From NCBI GenBank assembly GCA_005217565.1, contig SJCO01000004.1, positions 186,001 to 250,000 of the forward strand: DNA of 64,000 nt. Direction: 5' to 3'. Positions 17,414 to 27,022 of the stretch are shown piece after piece. Origin of the DNA: Puteibacter caeruleilacunae. Lineage in GTDB: Bacteria; Bacteroidota; Bacteroidia; Bacteroidales; Prolixibacteraceae. The position numbers and the translations under genes are program-made. The notes below the pieces were generated by a model. It was not told where the DNA came from and did not search any database. It saw nothing but the letters and a program-made list of their open reading frames with translations. Every line of letters starts with the position of its first letter. Positions within the stretch are counted from its first letter, which is position 1.

Positions 17414-18001
17414 TTATTTCCCCATTAGGAAATATATAAGCAATGGTAGATAATCCTTTAATTCGTCTTTTAAGATGGAGAGTGCTTTGGAGATGTGCTT
17501 TTCTACAGCTTTCACACTGATGCCCATTTCTTCAGCAATTTCACGATTCTTTTTTCCTTCCTTACGACTCATTTCAAATACCAATCGGCATTTCTCGGGA
17601 AGTTTGCTTAAAGCCTCTTCATACTTGTCTTCCAGTTCTTGCTCAATCAAAGATGTGATACCAGAATCCTCATCAAAATAATGAATCTCATCCATTTTGA
17701 GCTTTACTTCCTGAACAGAAGCATAATCGCGACGAACCTTTTGCTTTTCAAGGTTTTGAAGGCATTTATTACGCACCATGCGGAACAAGTATCCTTCCAA
17801 AGATGAGTCAATGGTTAAGGTCTTGCAGTTATTCCATAAAGTTAAGAATACATCCTGCACAAGATCGCGGGCAGTCTCCTCATCCACAAATTTCTGTGCA
17901 TAGAAAAAGAGTTGCGTAAAATAGCTATCAAAGAGTAAACGAAATGTTCCTCTATCGCCATTTCGCAGACTGTTTAATATTGCTTTTTCGGTAAGCCTCA
18001 T
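17414..18001 (-). CDS. ECF-type RNA polymerase sigma factor (locus 2)
   Basis: A 195-residue ECF sigma factor beginning MRLTEKAILNSLRNGDRGTF. Region 2 spans about 20-90 (FRLLFDSYFTQLFFYAQKFV, then ARDLVQDVFLTLWNN) and region 4 about 125-185 (LSKLPEKCRLVFEMSRKEGK, then NREIAEEMGISVKAVEKHIS). The frame extends to 18052, but a -7 box TATATTTG lies inside that extension, so the ATG at 18001 is chosen, with a leader of about 20 nt. It is the expected partner of the FecR at 14313-15284 and controller of the SusC/SusD pair at 9332-14225, despite the 2.1 kb plus-strand insertion between. Its stop lies 39 bp from the convergent stop of the Panacea gene. Confidence 0.92.
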   Translation of the reverse strand: MRLTEKAILNSLRNGDRGTFRLLFDSYFTQLFFYAQKFVDEETARDLVQDVFLTLWNNCKTLTIDSSLEGYLFRMVRNKCLQNLEKQKVRRDYASVQEVKLKMDEIHYFDEDSGITSLIEQELEDKYEEALSKLPEKCRLVFEMSRKEGKKNREIAEEMGISVKAVEKHISKALSILKDELKDYLPLLIYFLMGK

Positions 18002-18026
18002 CCTATTCGTGCATTTGTGGTTACTA

Positions 18027-18034
18027 CAAATATA
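18027..18034 (-). promoter_or_regulatory. -7 box upstream of the locus 2 sigma gene
   Basis: Minus-strand TATATTTG (18034-18027) matches TAnnTTTG. It would start RNA near 18023 and supports the ATG at 18001. A clear TTG at the right distance is not seen. Confidence 0.45.
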
Positions 18035-18106
18035 AGAATATTGTTCATTCATTGAATATTACACCAACATGAAGGTATAATTGATACCATATAGAGGTAA
18101 ACTAAA

Positions 18107-18146
18107 AAGGAGAGGCTGGTAGTTTGCAAACCACCAGCCTCTCCTT
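18107..18146 (-). terminator. Terminator after the GH36-like gene
   Basis: Perfect 14-bp stem AAGGAGAGGCTGGT (18107-18120) and ACCAGCCTCTCCTT (18133-18146). On the minus strand it is followed by TTTAGTTTACC after the T-rich stem end, and on the plus strand by GCTTTTATTC. It separates the enzyme operon from the sigma gene. Confidence 0.8.
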
Positions 18147-18270
18147 GCTTTTATTCAACAACGCCATGCTAAAGCCTGGCAAGCCTTCCTAATCTTAACA
18201 ACACGCTTGCAGGTCTCACGACGCTGAAAGGTGCACCGGCCTCCGCCAGCCTCCAGTCACCATTTTCCGG

Positions 18271-20325
18271 TTACTTCATCTCATACTTAAGAAACAAAAA
18301 GGTTCCTGGTTTATCAAGTGCCAGGGTAACGTTGCCTGATTTACCAAGCGTTTGTTCCTGCGTTTCTCCAGTCATAAGGTCGGTAAGAACAATTCTCTTA
18401 TTTTGTGCAAAATGCAATTCAATCTCCTTCTCCGACTCCTCATTCTTACGCTCTCTGAAAATCGTCAAATAGCCAGTCTTGGTTGTCGGATTGTAATTTT
18501 GGAAACCACTCCACGATGCATTGGTTGGCTCTTCTCCAATGGCAAATACATACCCAGCATACATTGCCTCTCGCTGCGATTTGTAAACATCAATCAACGG
18601 TTTAATCTCCTGCTTGGCCTTATCACTCAACAAATGCAATTCCTGGAAGAATATTGGCGATCCCATTAAGGTAGCAGCAAGACAGTAATCATGGTTGTAT
18701 TTCCAGGCATCACTCACCTTACGATTTACACGATCGACATTCTGGTAGGTCACCTGAAATTTATTCAGGTTGGTATACTTAGCCACATGCCATGCATCGC
18801 GAAGCACCAACCAAGGATGATAAACCACATTTTCAGGCTGCAGAGGCTTTCTATTTTCAAGATAAATATTTCCATATTCGCGACCGAAATAATAGCCTAT
18901 ACGAGGAGGATTCTCAGTTACATCCCAATTCACTCTCACCTTATGGTTTGTAGAGATGACAAACTTACGTACCCTTGTTTCAAATTCACGCAGAATTTCA
19001 TAAGTACGCAGCTTGGCAAAATCAAGCTTGTACGATCGGAAATCACCTTGCTGATAATTGTATACAAGATCCTCATAAGGAATATGCGATGCCGCCCAAA
19101 GACCAAGTTTAATTCCTTTATCAGCAGCTTTCGCACGTACATTTCTCCAGCCCTCAGGATACACCTCGTAAGCCGTACCATTAGGAAGAATCTGTCGCGT
19201 CCCCTTCTTATTATTCTTATAATTTGCCGAAGCAACCGTACGCCAGTTATTATAGCCTAAACCTTGCCATCCATCATCAATCTGCAACAAGTCGATTCCC
19301 AGCTCATTAGCCACGTCAATCTCGTTTAGGATATTCTCCTCACGGGAAGCATATTTCGAATTAAATCCAGCATCCTCACTCCCCCAGGTGTTCGACATGA
19401 TATAAATGTCACGATTAGGGTCAATAGGGTACCTATAACGATCAAACGTTTTTAGCGCAAGCTTTCCAGCATCAAAATTCCCCTTATAGGCAATACTCCA
19501 TGTAGCCCAGCAAGGTTGAAATTCAGTATTTATATGCGTACTATCCAATCCTGCACCTGTTACCAACAGCTGATCAGGTGTGATAACAAACTCTCCGGTA
19601 TTAACGCCCTGCTGGTTCACACACTTATGCGACTCTTTCACCAACACCACACCTTTATCACCACTAGCTGCAAATACTGCATTGGCCCAATTAATCTTAT
19701 GCACACCAATACCAGTAAACTTCTTCTCCTTCAGAATTGGAGTCTCGGCAGTATTCCTATGCTGTGTATCGTTGTAATAGCCAATCGCCTTAAAATCGGG
19801 CCCCACACCAGCAACCGTCATCAGCTCAACAGTACCTTGTGTAAATTCAGCAAGCTTCTTATCCTGATCCTTCTTTAGCCAGATCTGCGTTCTAAATCCA
19901 GGAGCACCAGGAATGGTCCATATATCATAAAGCAAAGTAATTCCTGATACAGGATAATAGAATGTTGCTTTCGTACGGATAAACTCATTCATAAAGCCTT
20001 CATCGGTATCCTTTTTAGTTTCAACACTCAGCAATTTAGCCTTCTCCTCCTGAGGCATCCACTTAAATCGCCAATCTTCAACTTCAGGCTCACTAGCCTT
20101 TGCTATCGAAGTATCATCAATACCAAACGACACGGTACGCAGACCTAAATCAGTAAGTTTCCACACACGCGTTGCCTCACCTGTAGTAGCAATAATCTGA
20201 TCGCCCTTAACAATCACCTTTGCATTGTCGATCTCTACAAGTTTACTTTTCTTAAATCTCGGTTGACATGACGAGGTCAACATCGATATTAAGAGGGCCG
20301 GAATTAATAAGAATTTCAATCTCAT
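18271..20325 (-). CDS. GH36-like (clan GH-D) glycoside hydrolase lipoprotein
   Basis: A 684-residue exported lipoprotein (lipobox LTSSC, Cys20). An N-terminal beta-sandwich (about 25-295) precedes a (beta/alpha)8 barrel that begins YIMSNTWGSEDAGF and holds GIDLLQIDDGWQ, GIKLGLWAA and SYKLDFAKL. The last resembles the K-x-D nucleophile strand of GH36/GH27 alpha-galactosidases, and VRVNWDVTENPP may carry the acid/base position. A C-terminal beta domain follows. The classical GH36 SSGGGR and WTSD motifs were not found, so activity on alpha-galactose is plausible but not certain; a related clan GH-D family is possible. It is the last gene of an operon with a sulfatase (17 bp gap) and GH2 enzyme, consistent with breakdown of a sulfated galactose-containing glycan. 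Confidence 0.75.
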   Translation of the reverse strand: MRLKFLLIPALLISMLTSSCQPRFKKSKLVEIDNAKVIVKGDQIIATTGEATRVWKLTDLGLRTVSFGIDDTSIAKASEPEVEDWRFKWMPQEEKAKLLSVETKKDTDEGFMNEFIRTKATFYYPVSGITLLYDIWTIPGAPGFRTQIWLKKDQDKKLAEFTQGTVELMTVAGVGPDFKAIGYYNDTQHRNTAETPILKEKKFTGIGVHKINWANAVFAASGDKGVVLVKESHKCVNQQGVNTGEFVITPDQLLVTGAGLDSTHINTEFQPCWATWSIAYKGNFDAGKLALKTFDRYRYPIDPNRDIYIMSNTWGSEDAGFNSKYASREENILNEIDVANELGIDLLQIDDGWQGLGYNNWRTVASANYKNNKKGTRQILPNGTAYEVYPEGWRNVRAKAADKGIKLGLWAASHIPYEDLVYNYQQGDFRSYKLDFAKLRTYEILREFETRVRKFVISTNHKVRVNWDVTENPPRIGYYFGREYGNIYLENRKPLQPENVVYHPWLVLRDAWHVAKYTNLNKFQVTYQNVDRVNRKVSDAWKYNHDYCLAATLMGSPIFFQELHLLSDKAKQEIKPLIDVYKSQREAMYAGYVFAIGEEPTNASWSGFQNYNPTTKTGYLTIFRERKNEESEKEIELHFAQNKRIVLTDLMTGETQEQTLGKSGNVTLALDKPGTFLFLKYEMK

Positions 20326-20342
20326 GGGTTCAGTATTTTTTT

Positions 20343-21737
20343 CTACTTATTATTCACTTGAAAATCGGGATTAGGCAACGGCATCTCGGCATCAATTTTC
20401 TTTTGCCACCTCTCCAAATCTTTTCTTAGCTCTTTTGCTTTCTTAGGATACTTTGAAAGCAGGTCGGTAGTTTCACTTACATCCTTATTCAGGTTGAACA
20501 GCTGATAACGATCTTTTTCAAACTCGTAGATCAGCTTCCACTCACCTTTACGCACAGCAGCTCCCATGGCTCCATCTTCACTGCGGTGATGAGGAAAATG
20601 CCAGAATAGAGGACGTTCATCTAATGCTTCTCCCTGCAACAATACAGGAGCCAGACTTTTTCCTTCAATACCTTTCACATCAGTGTTAACATTAGCAATA
20701 TCAAGCAATGTTGGGAACATATCCACACTCGTCACAGGCGTACTGTTCTGCTTTCCAGCCTTAATATGCCCTTTCCAGGAGAAAAACAATGGCACACGTA
20801 TTCCCCCCTCATACAAGCTCCCTTTACGAGCCCTCAACGGAGGATTAGCCTGAAGTCCACCGTTATCGGCATAAAACACAATCAAAGTATTCTCCAACAG
20901 ATTATTTTTTGTAAGATAGTCAACCAATCGCCCCACATTATTATCCAGACAATTAATCATGGCATGATACACATTCCCGTCATTATCATCTACAAGTCCT
21001 TTGGGAGCCCTGTAAGGGGTGTGTACGGTGTAATACGACAGGTAACAGAAGAAAGGATCATCGTTATGCGATTTCATAAAATCGATCGCCTCGGTGGTTA
21101 ATCTATCCGTTAGATACTCCCCATCAGGACCATCGTTTAGCGTACCACTTTTGTAAGGCGAGAAATAACTCTTAGGCTGACCATAAGCATTACCGCCTAT
21201 ATTGATATCAAAGCCTTGCTTATCGGGATGATAATCGGCATTCACAATTCCATCTTTTGTGTGTATTGATCCCTCACCAGCAAGATGCCATTTCCCAAAG
21301 AATCCGGTATCATAACCAGCTTCAGCAAGTTCCTCAGCAATGGTGATTTCCCCAGTAGGCAGATGGTCTCTAAAATAAGCCTCCTGCAATGGTTTCCCCT
21401 TCTTTAACTTATTCAGGTACTTCTCCATTCCCATACCTGGGATATGACAAGTAAGTTTTAAAGTTGCGGGATATTTTCCGGTAAGAATACTTGCCCTTGT
21501 AGGCGAACAAACAGGACAAGCAGCATAAGCATTGGTAAAAATCACTCCTGTATCGGCCAGCTTATCGATATTCGGAGTATGAATCCCCGATTTATAGTTC
21601 ATGTAGCTAACATCAGAGTAACCTAAGTCATCAACAAGGATAAACAGCACATTAGGCTTATCAGTTGCAACTTGCTTTGCATAACCTGGCATACACGAAG
21701 CTGCAGCCAGCAGAGTAAAAAATAAAGTGTTCTTCAT
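20343..21737 (-). CDS. S1-family sulfatase (formylglycine-dependent)
   Basis: A 464-residue exported sulfatase. The frame is open to 21827, but the ATG at 21737 gives a normal signal peptide (MKNTLFFTLLAAASCMPGYA), so that start is used. The metal-binding Asp pair is in LFILVDDLGYSD (Asp36, Asp37). The catalytic motif is CSPTRASILTG with Cys77, which must be oxidised to formylglycine by an anaerobic or FGE-type maturase encoded elsewhere. GFFGKWHLAG and HTPYRAP are further active-site segments. It removes sulfate esters from a sugar, probably in the periplasm. It lies between the GH2 and GH36-like genes on one strand; which sulfate position it cuts cannot be told from sequence. Confidence 0.93.
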   Translation of the reverse strand: MKNTLFFTLLAAASCMPGYAKQVATDKPNVLFILVDDLGYSDVSYMNYKSGIHTPNIDKLADTGVIFTNAYAACPVCSPTRASILTGKYPATLKLTCHIPGMGMEKYLNKLKKGKPLQEAYFRDHLPTGEITIAEELAEAGYDTGFFGKWHLAGEGSIHTKDGIVNADYHPDKQGFDINIGGNAYGQPKSYFSPYKSGTLNDGPDGEYLTDRLTTEAIDFMKSHNDDPFFCYLSYYTVHTPYRAPKGLVDDNDGNVYHAMINCLDNNVGRLVDYLTKNNLLENTLIVFYADNGGLQANPPLRARKGSLYEGGIRVPLFFSWKGHIKAGKQNSTPVTSVDMFPTLLDIANVNTDVKGIEGKSLAPVLLQGEALDERPLFWHFPHHRSEDGAMGAAVRKGEWKLIYEFEKDRYQLFNLNKDVSETTDLLSKYPKKAKELRKDLERWQKKIDAEMPLPNPDFQVNNK

Positions 21738-21917
21738 TTCAATAATAAGGTTAATACGAAAAATAGAAACAGCAGGACAACCATCATGAGAGATGATCGT
21801 CCTGCGAGAATCTAAAATTCTGAACAATCGACCTAAATCAGGGATGAAAAACGTCCCTCTTTACGGTCGTAATAGTCCAACCTTTTATTTTGGTGTATCA
21901 GTGACACTTTTTTTAAC

Positions 21918-21942
21918 AGAGGTGCTACTTAGTGACACCTCT
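21918..21942. other. Intercistronic hairpin overlapping the GH2 stop codon
   Basis: AGAGGTG (21918-21924) pairs with CACCTCT (21936-21942); the right arm runs into the GH2 stop codon. On the minus strand no T-run follows, so it is unlikely to be a full terminator and may shape mRNA decay between the GH2 and sulfatase genes. The motif GTGACAC occurs here twice (21901-21907, 21932-21938) and again at 24547-24553 after the next gene upstream. Confidence 0.4.
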
Positions 21943-24379
21943 ATTGTAACATCTTAACTGTAACCTTGCCCGACTGCAATCCTTTGCTCTTTGCAATAAC
22001 AGACAGCTCTCCAATATGCTCGTTCGATTGTACGATAACCATACATCGACCATTATAAGCATCCATTACATTCCCCTGAAAGTCCTGTTGATTAGCAGGA
22101 TTACCATTATCAACACCAACAATACGGGCATCACCTTCAAGCGTAAATTCGATACGATTTTGCGCCACAGGTACCACGCGATGGTTTTTATCTACCACTT
22201 CAGCTTTGATATAGCAAAGATCCACGCCATCGGCATTAATCACCTTCCTGTCGGCCGTTAACCTTACATGATAGGCCTCCTCAGTTGTCACACGCTCGGT
22301 AGTCATCACCTCTTTTCCATTAGTGCGACCAACCGCTTTAATCACGCCTGGCTGATAAGGAACATCCCACTGTAACAACAAGCGATCAGGATCATCAGAC
22401 AGTTTACGTATACCTGCCGACTTACCATTCACGAACAATTCAACCTCCTCGCAATTGGTAAAACATTTCACAGGAACAGTACTTCCCTCTTTACCTTGCC
22501 AGTTCCAATGTGGAAACAGGTGCAACACATCTTTGTCGGTCCACTCTGCCTCATACATGTAGTACGAATCCTTTGGGAAACCAGCCAAATCAATCACTCC
22601 AAACATTGAGCTACGATAAGGCCACGAGTAAGGAGTAGCCTCTCCCAGGTAATCCCAGCCAGTCCAGATAAATATTCCAGCCACGGCATCACAATCTCTA
22701 TTCTTAATCCACGCAAACTCACCTGTACGCGAGTCGTCTCTACTCTTACACAATCCCTTCTTACCGTTGTCAGGCCAGTTTCTCCAGTTCCCCGGATCAT
22801 CAGGTAAGAAATAAGTCTCACGACCGTAGAACCATGCCGAAGAACGATCCTCGGTAGCTACCATCGGACGATGATATGTTTTATGATCCTTTTCAAACAT
22901 CAGGGGCTTATAGTTATACCCCACAACATCCTGAAGGGCCGACATCCCATTCTTGTGTGCGCCAGATACGCCCAATACTCCACAAGTAACAAAACGTGTA
23001 GGATCCTCTTTATGACAGATATCTACCAATGGCTTCATAATCTCAGCTCCATTCTTATGATGGGCTTCAGGAATCTCGTTACCAACACTCCACATAATGA
23101 TTGATGGGTGATTGCGATCGCGCTTAACCATATCGGCCAAATCAATTGCCGACCATTCATCATAGAACTTGGCGTAACCTTTCACCTCGTAGATATGTTT
23201 ATTTCCTTCAGTATCGAAAATACGTGCACGTTTAGGCGTTTTCCACTCATCAAACGATTCCTCCATGATAAGCATTCCAACCTTATCGCAGTAATCAAGG
23301 AAGGCAGGCGATGCTGGATTATGACTTGTGCGGATAGCATTACAGCCCATCTCTTTCAACATATCAACCTGACGCTGCTTTGCCCTGTCAATGGCCTTAG
23401 CACCCAACGCTCCGTTATCGTGGTGCAGACAAACACCTTTTAATTTAACGCGCTTACCATTCAGTAGGAATCCTTTATCAGCATCAAAAGCAATTTCACG
23501 AATACCTGTATTAACAGTATTGATATCACTAACCTCACCGTTAGCAATAACCGTCACCTTTGTCTGGTATAGATAAGGAGATTCAAGCGACCAGAACTTA
23601 GCCTGATTCACCTTCAACTTCTGCTTAATTTCTAATTCTTCTCCTCCAGCCAATTCTTTGGTTACTGATTCTACAGCAACCACCTGCTGATCAGCATCGA
23701 TGATTTCTGTTTTAATTTCAAGCGTCTGCTTTGAGTCAAATTCATTCACCACCTCATTCTTGATATCAACCACACCTGTGCTACCTTCAATAGCCGTGGT
23801 AATGGTGGTACCCCATTGCTTCACATGAGCCTTACCAGTTGTGGTTAGCCAAACATGACGATAGATACCAGCTCCGTTGTACCAGCGACCACCAGGCTGA
23901 CGAGATGTATCGGTCTTCACAGCAATTGTATTCTTACCTCCATAGTTAAGATACTTTGTAAGATCGTGCTGAAATGTAATATAGCCGAAAGGACGCTTAC
24001 CAAGATAGTGGCCATTAATCCACACCTCAGCATTCATATAAACACCTTCAAACTCGATAAATACCTTCTTTCCTTTTGATGATTTAGGCACCTCAAACTC
24101 TTTACGGTACCAGGCGATACCTGTAGGACGATAGGCTCCACGCGACAGTGCAGGAGCATCTTTATCGAAAGGACCTTCGATGCTCCAATCGTGTGGCACA
24201 TTCAACAGGCGCCAATCGGATGCATCAAATGCTTGTGCTGATGCTTTAGGATGATCACCTTTTGCAAAGTGCCAATCCTTATCAAAGTTTTGTTTTAATC
24301 TGCCCGTAACCGACTCGCTGGTACAAGCCTGACTTAAGAACAAACTAAATAAGATTACAATTAGTGTAATTTGTTTCAT
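21941..24379 (-). CDS. GH2 beta-galactosidase-like enzyme with DUF4982
   Basis: An 812-residue exported lipoprotein (lipobox SQAC, Cys19). It has the GH2 order: sugar-binding jelly roll (about 28-185), Ig-like domain (about 186-295), TIM barrel (about 300-600), then a DUF4982-like and Ig-like C-terminal region. The acid/base is Glu435 in MWSVGNEIPEAH. The barrel end carries GIFIWTGWDYLGEATPYSWP. GH2 enzymes with this tail are usually exo-beta-galactosidases of glycan-uptake loci. It is the first gene of the operon with the sulfatase (203 bp gap with a hairpin) and GH36-like enzyme. The family is secure; the exact sugar is inferred. Confidence 0.9.
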   Translation of the reverse strand: MKQITLIVILFSLFLSQACTSESVTGRLKQNFDKDWHFAKGDHPKASAQAFDASDWRLLNVPHDWSIEGPFDKDAPALSRGAYRPTGIAWYRKEFEVPKSSKGKKVFIEFEGVYMNAEVWINGHYLGKRPFGYITFQHDLTKYLNYGGKNTIAVKTDTSRQPGGRWYNGAGIYRHVWLTTTGKAHVKQWGTTITTAIEGSTGVVDIKNEVVNEFDSKQTLEIKTEIIDADQQVVAVESVTKELAGGEELEIKQKLKVNQAKFWSLESPYLYQTKVTVIANGEVSDINTVNTGIREIAFDADKGFLLNGKRVKLKGVCLHHDNGALGAKAIDRAKQRQVDMLKEMGCNAIRTSHNPASPAFLDYCDKVGMLIMEESFDEWKTPKRARIFDTEGNKHIYEVKGYAKFYDEWSAIDLADMVKRDRNHPSIIMWSVGNEIPEAHHKNGAEIMKPLVDICHKEDPTRFVTCGVLGVSGAHKNGMSALQDVVGYNYKPLMFEKDHKTYHRPMVATEDRSSAWFYGRETYFLPDDPGNWRNWPDNGKKGLCKSRDDSRTGEFAWIKNRDCDAVAGIFIWTGWDYLGEATPYSWPYRSSMFGVIDLAGFPKDSYYMYEAEWTDKDVLHLFPHWNWQGKEGSTVPVKCFTNCEEVELFVNGKSAGIRKLSDDPDRLLLQWDVPYQPGVIKAVGRTNGKEVMTTERVTTEEAYHVRLTADRKVINADGVDLCYIKAEVVDKNHRVVPVAQNRIEFTLEGDARIVGVDNGNPANQQDFQGNVMDAYNGRCMVIVQSNEHIGELSVIAKSKGLQSGKVTVKMLQ

Positions 24380-24520
24380 GATCTGGTTATTGATGATAAT
24401 TAGAATATGGATTTTTAGATCTTAAGACAAGATCTATGGTTACGTTGCAAATATCTATCAATAAACCACAATGAAAGGAGGACTTTCGTACTGAAAGGTT
24501 GTAATAATGTGCAAAAAAAA

Positions 24521-24542
24521 GACACCCTACAACAAGGGTGCC
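24521..24542 (-). terminator. Strong terminator after the discoidin/GH9-like gene
   Basis: Stem CACCCT (24523-24528) with AGGGTG (24535-24540), extended by a G-C and a G-U pair. On the minus strand it is followed by eight T residues. It lies about 70 bp after the stop at 24614 and makes the upstream gene its own transcription unit. Confidence 0.85.
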
Positions 24543-24613
24543 TTCAGTGACACATGATTAATAGTATACTAATTTACTTACCAGTTCAATTTTCTTCCAA
24601 AATTGTTCACTTT

Positions 24614-26908
24614 TTACAACTCCACCTTGTGCTCAAAGTATCCATGGCCATAACTCACCGACTTAGGTTTGATTTTGGTGGAAACCTCTCCCACGAAATA
24701 CGGTGAATCTTCAGTCATCTCGGTCAAAGCTACCTCAACCTGATTCCCCTTTTTATCGGTTACAATTACCTGTACTCTTTCCTTGCGTTGGTAATCAAAA
24801 TTCAAAGGGACTTTCAATTTTATTTCATATTTTTTCCCTTTTCGTTCAGCCGATATCTCTGTATTCTGATCAGCCAGATATGCCATACTCAGGTTAAATG
24901 CCGTATTGAAAGTCACCCAGCCCTCCGACCAGCTTACATTTCCTACTTCAGGATGATAGGGATAGTGATCATTCTTGGCAGTACCCTCAAGAACAAAACG
25001 TGCATCCTGCAGCTGTCCTACTCCTCCTTTGTAAAGCGAGTACCAGCCAATTTCAGCACCTTCAATATCTCGCGCTGCATGATAAACAGTATGTCGGCCG
25101 GTAGGATTACGACCGAAAGCATTATCGAAGTGCGCATATATCAGCGTATTCAAACGTTCTCTCACATCCTCAGCATCAATCGCCTTCATGGCTGCCATAG
25201 CACAAGCAGGGAATCCCAACACATTACCTGGTTCATTCCACATGGTTACTTTAGGACCAGTAGGTGCCCAGTTATCACCATCATCCAGCTTTCTGAAATC
25301 CCATAGGTTATTTGAACGACGAAGCATCACCTGCGCCCATTCTTCAATCTTCTCTTTCAAACCTTCAGGAGCTGAATCACCATATTGTGTGTACATAAAG
25401 CTCAAGCCAGTCATGGTTAAATGCTCACTCATGCGCTGTCCTTTTGTATTCAATGGATCATTCCAATCGAGCTCATCAATCATCCACTGCACCTGATCAA
25501 ACGCCGCCTTAAAGTAGCGCTCATTATCATCGCGATTCTCACGCTTTGCAACCTCATACATCATCAGGTTAGGCATAACAGTATATCCAGGAGGCAAAGC
25601 CCCTTTGGTGGTTCCTATGCGCGTTTTTAGCGCCAGCATATTGTGCCCTTTACTCTGGTCATATGGATATTTACGATCAGCCTCAACATCGGCCCACACC
25701 TTAAAAGCATACGCTTTAGTCTTTTCATAATTCTGCTCAGGAAGCCATTCTTTCAGCCAAGGCCAGGCATACAAGAAGTAAGCCAGTTGCGCCTTCAGAT
25801 GCTCATGCTTCAGCTGTTGTGTTACAATTACATCGGTACCCCAATGAATCAATTTCACGATATCAGGAACCGTCTCATCGTAAGGTTCCAAATCACCCCA
25901 TAGCTTTTTATCAAAAGGCTGCTGGTAACTCATCTGTGAAGGCATGCGCAAATAAGCCTCCGGATTAGAAAGAAACTGAGGTATCAGAGTATGCAATTCC
26001 CATCCAAAGTGATGGTCATCTCTCCAGCCATATGATCCGCGACATTTTTTAGTATAAGTACCTCCATAATGACGCGAGTCGACCATAAAGTTGATCATAT
26101 TCTGATAAGTTACTCTTTCTAACCACCAGTGACCAATGCCAAAAGGGAAAGATACCTTATCGGCTGCCCTGATAACATATTCAATACCTACCTCTTTAGG
26201 GTTAAATGCTGAAAAATCGCCAATATGATTTTTGATAACACCCTCAAAAAGGGCCACATTTTCATTTGCCTTTGTCACCTTAAATGCAGTACCATCTTGT
26301 AAAGTTGGAGCAGTAAATCGCTTTGGTTGTCCTAAATTAAAGCCACTCTGATTAAGATAGATTTGAGGGATATCAGCATCTTTCATGCGATACTCCCAAC
26401 CCGTAACACCTTCTCCCAACTTTGGGATTCCGGCAGTCATATATGGCCACACCACCACCTCTTTAATTCGGGCAGCCCTTTCATGCGATTTGGTAATCAG
26501 TAAACGAATCGATGTAGTTGTAATTTCCTCGGTATCGTCAAACTGCTTTGAAATTGCAGTCTCTTTATTCTTATAAAATATAGCAGAAGGAATATCCTTC
26601 CATTGATTATCTTTCAAATACTGCACTTTAAAATCCTCAATAGCATCGCCCTCACCATAGCCAGAATAAATATGGATTCCTCCAATACGGTGTGCCTGCT
26701 CAAACTGAAGCTCAATCCACGAGGTATCTTCTTTTTCACTCACCCACCTTGAATTATCAGCAACCAATCCGTCGATGGCCTTTTGTGGAGCATAATTACC
26801 CAGTTGCGAACTCACTTGTACATTCTTAATCTTCAAGTGATCAGCAGCACTTACACTAAATGAATAACATGCCAATAATATGATGCTTAATACGATGTAT
26901 TTTCTCAT
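24614..26908 (-). CDS. Discoidin plus GH9-like (alpha/alpha)6 protein
   Basis: A 764-residue exported protein with a type I signal (MRKYIVLSIILLACYSFSVSA). Domain order is an F5/8-type discoidin domain (about 27-155, ASSQLGNYAP-like VSSQLGNYAPQKAIDG and NSRWVSEKEDTSWIELQF), a CelD_N-like Ig domain (about 180-260, IYLNQSGFNLGQPKRFTAP), and a helical barrel (about 270-690). In the barrel, CRGSYGWRDDHHFGWELHTL aligns in character with the GH9 Asp motif, and HFDNAFGRNPTGRH resembles the conserved GH9 C-terminal GRNP region. A C-terminal beta strand region ends the protein. It is therefore probably an endo- or exo-glycanase of a GH9-like fold, although the standard DAGD motif is replaced. Two LacI-type operators precede it. 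Confidence 0.7.
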   Translation of the reverse strand: MRKYIVLSIILLACYSFSVSAADHLKIKNVQVSSQLGNYAPQKAIDGLVADNSRWVSEKEDTSWIELQFEQAHRIGGIHIYSGYGEGDAIEDFKVQYLKDNQWKDIPSAIFYKNKETAISKQFDDTEEITTTSIRLLITKSHERAARIKEVVVWPYMTAGIPKLGEGVTGWEYRMKDADIPQIYLNQSGFNLGQPKRFTAPTLQDGTAFKVTKANENVALFEGVIKNHIGDFSAFNPKEVGIEYVIRAADKVSFPFGIGHWWLERVTYQNMINFMVDSRHYGGTYTKKCRGSYGWRDDHHFGWELHTLIPQFLSNPEAYLRMPSQMSYQQPFDKKLWGDLEPYDETVPDIVKLIHWGTDVIVTQQLKHEHLKAQLAYFLYAWPWLKEWLPEQNYEKTKAYAFKVWADVEADRKYPYDQSKGHNMLALKTRIGTTKGALPPGYTVMPNLMMYEVAKRENRDDNERYFKAAFDQVQWMIDELDWNDPLNTKGQRMSEHLTMTGLSFMYTQYGDSAPEGLKEKIEEWAQVMLRRSNNLWDFRKLDDGDNWAPTGPKVTMWNEPGNVLGFPACAMAAMKAIDAEDVRERLNTLIYAHFDNAFGRNPTGRHTVYHAARDIEGAEIGWYSLYKGGVGQLQDARFVLEGTAKNDHYPYHPEVGNVSWSEGWVTFNTAFNLSMAYLADQNTEISAERKGKKYEIKLKVPLNFDYQRKERVQVIVTDKKGNQVEVALTEMTEDSPYFVGEVSTKIKPKSVSYGHGYFEHKVEL

Positions 26909-27022
26909 CTATTTAAAAGATTTTTGGATTATTAGATTTTCCGATTTGCTCTTCAGTATGCTAAGAATCAACCTTTACATCCTTGTCTGCATGCTTTAGA
27001 ATCGGGTAACTACATAACAAAG

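Noticed and set aside
7949-18232. Shared 13-mer GACGCTGAAAGGT inside fecR and downstream of the GH36-like gene
   Set aside because: Considered as a dispersed repeat, but tens of 13-base matches are expected by chance in 64 kb on two strands and the flanks do not align well.
18325-18340. GGTAACGTTGCC inside the GH36-like gene
   Set aside because: Resembles a LacI-type half site but lies in coding sequence near the gene's 3' end with no promoter.
18691-19260. Plus-strand frame of 189 codons inside the GH36-like gene
   Set aside because: Shadow of a secure gene on the other strand; no signal peptide or domain.
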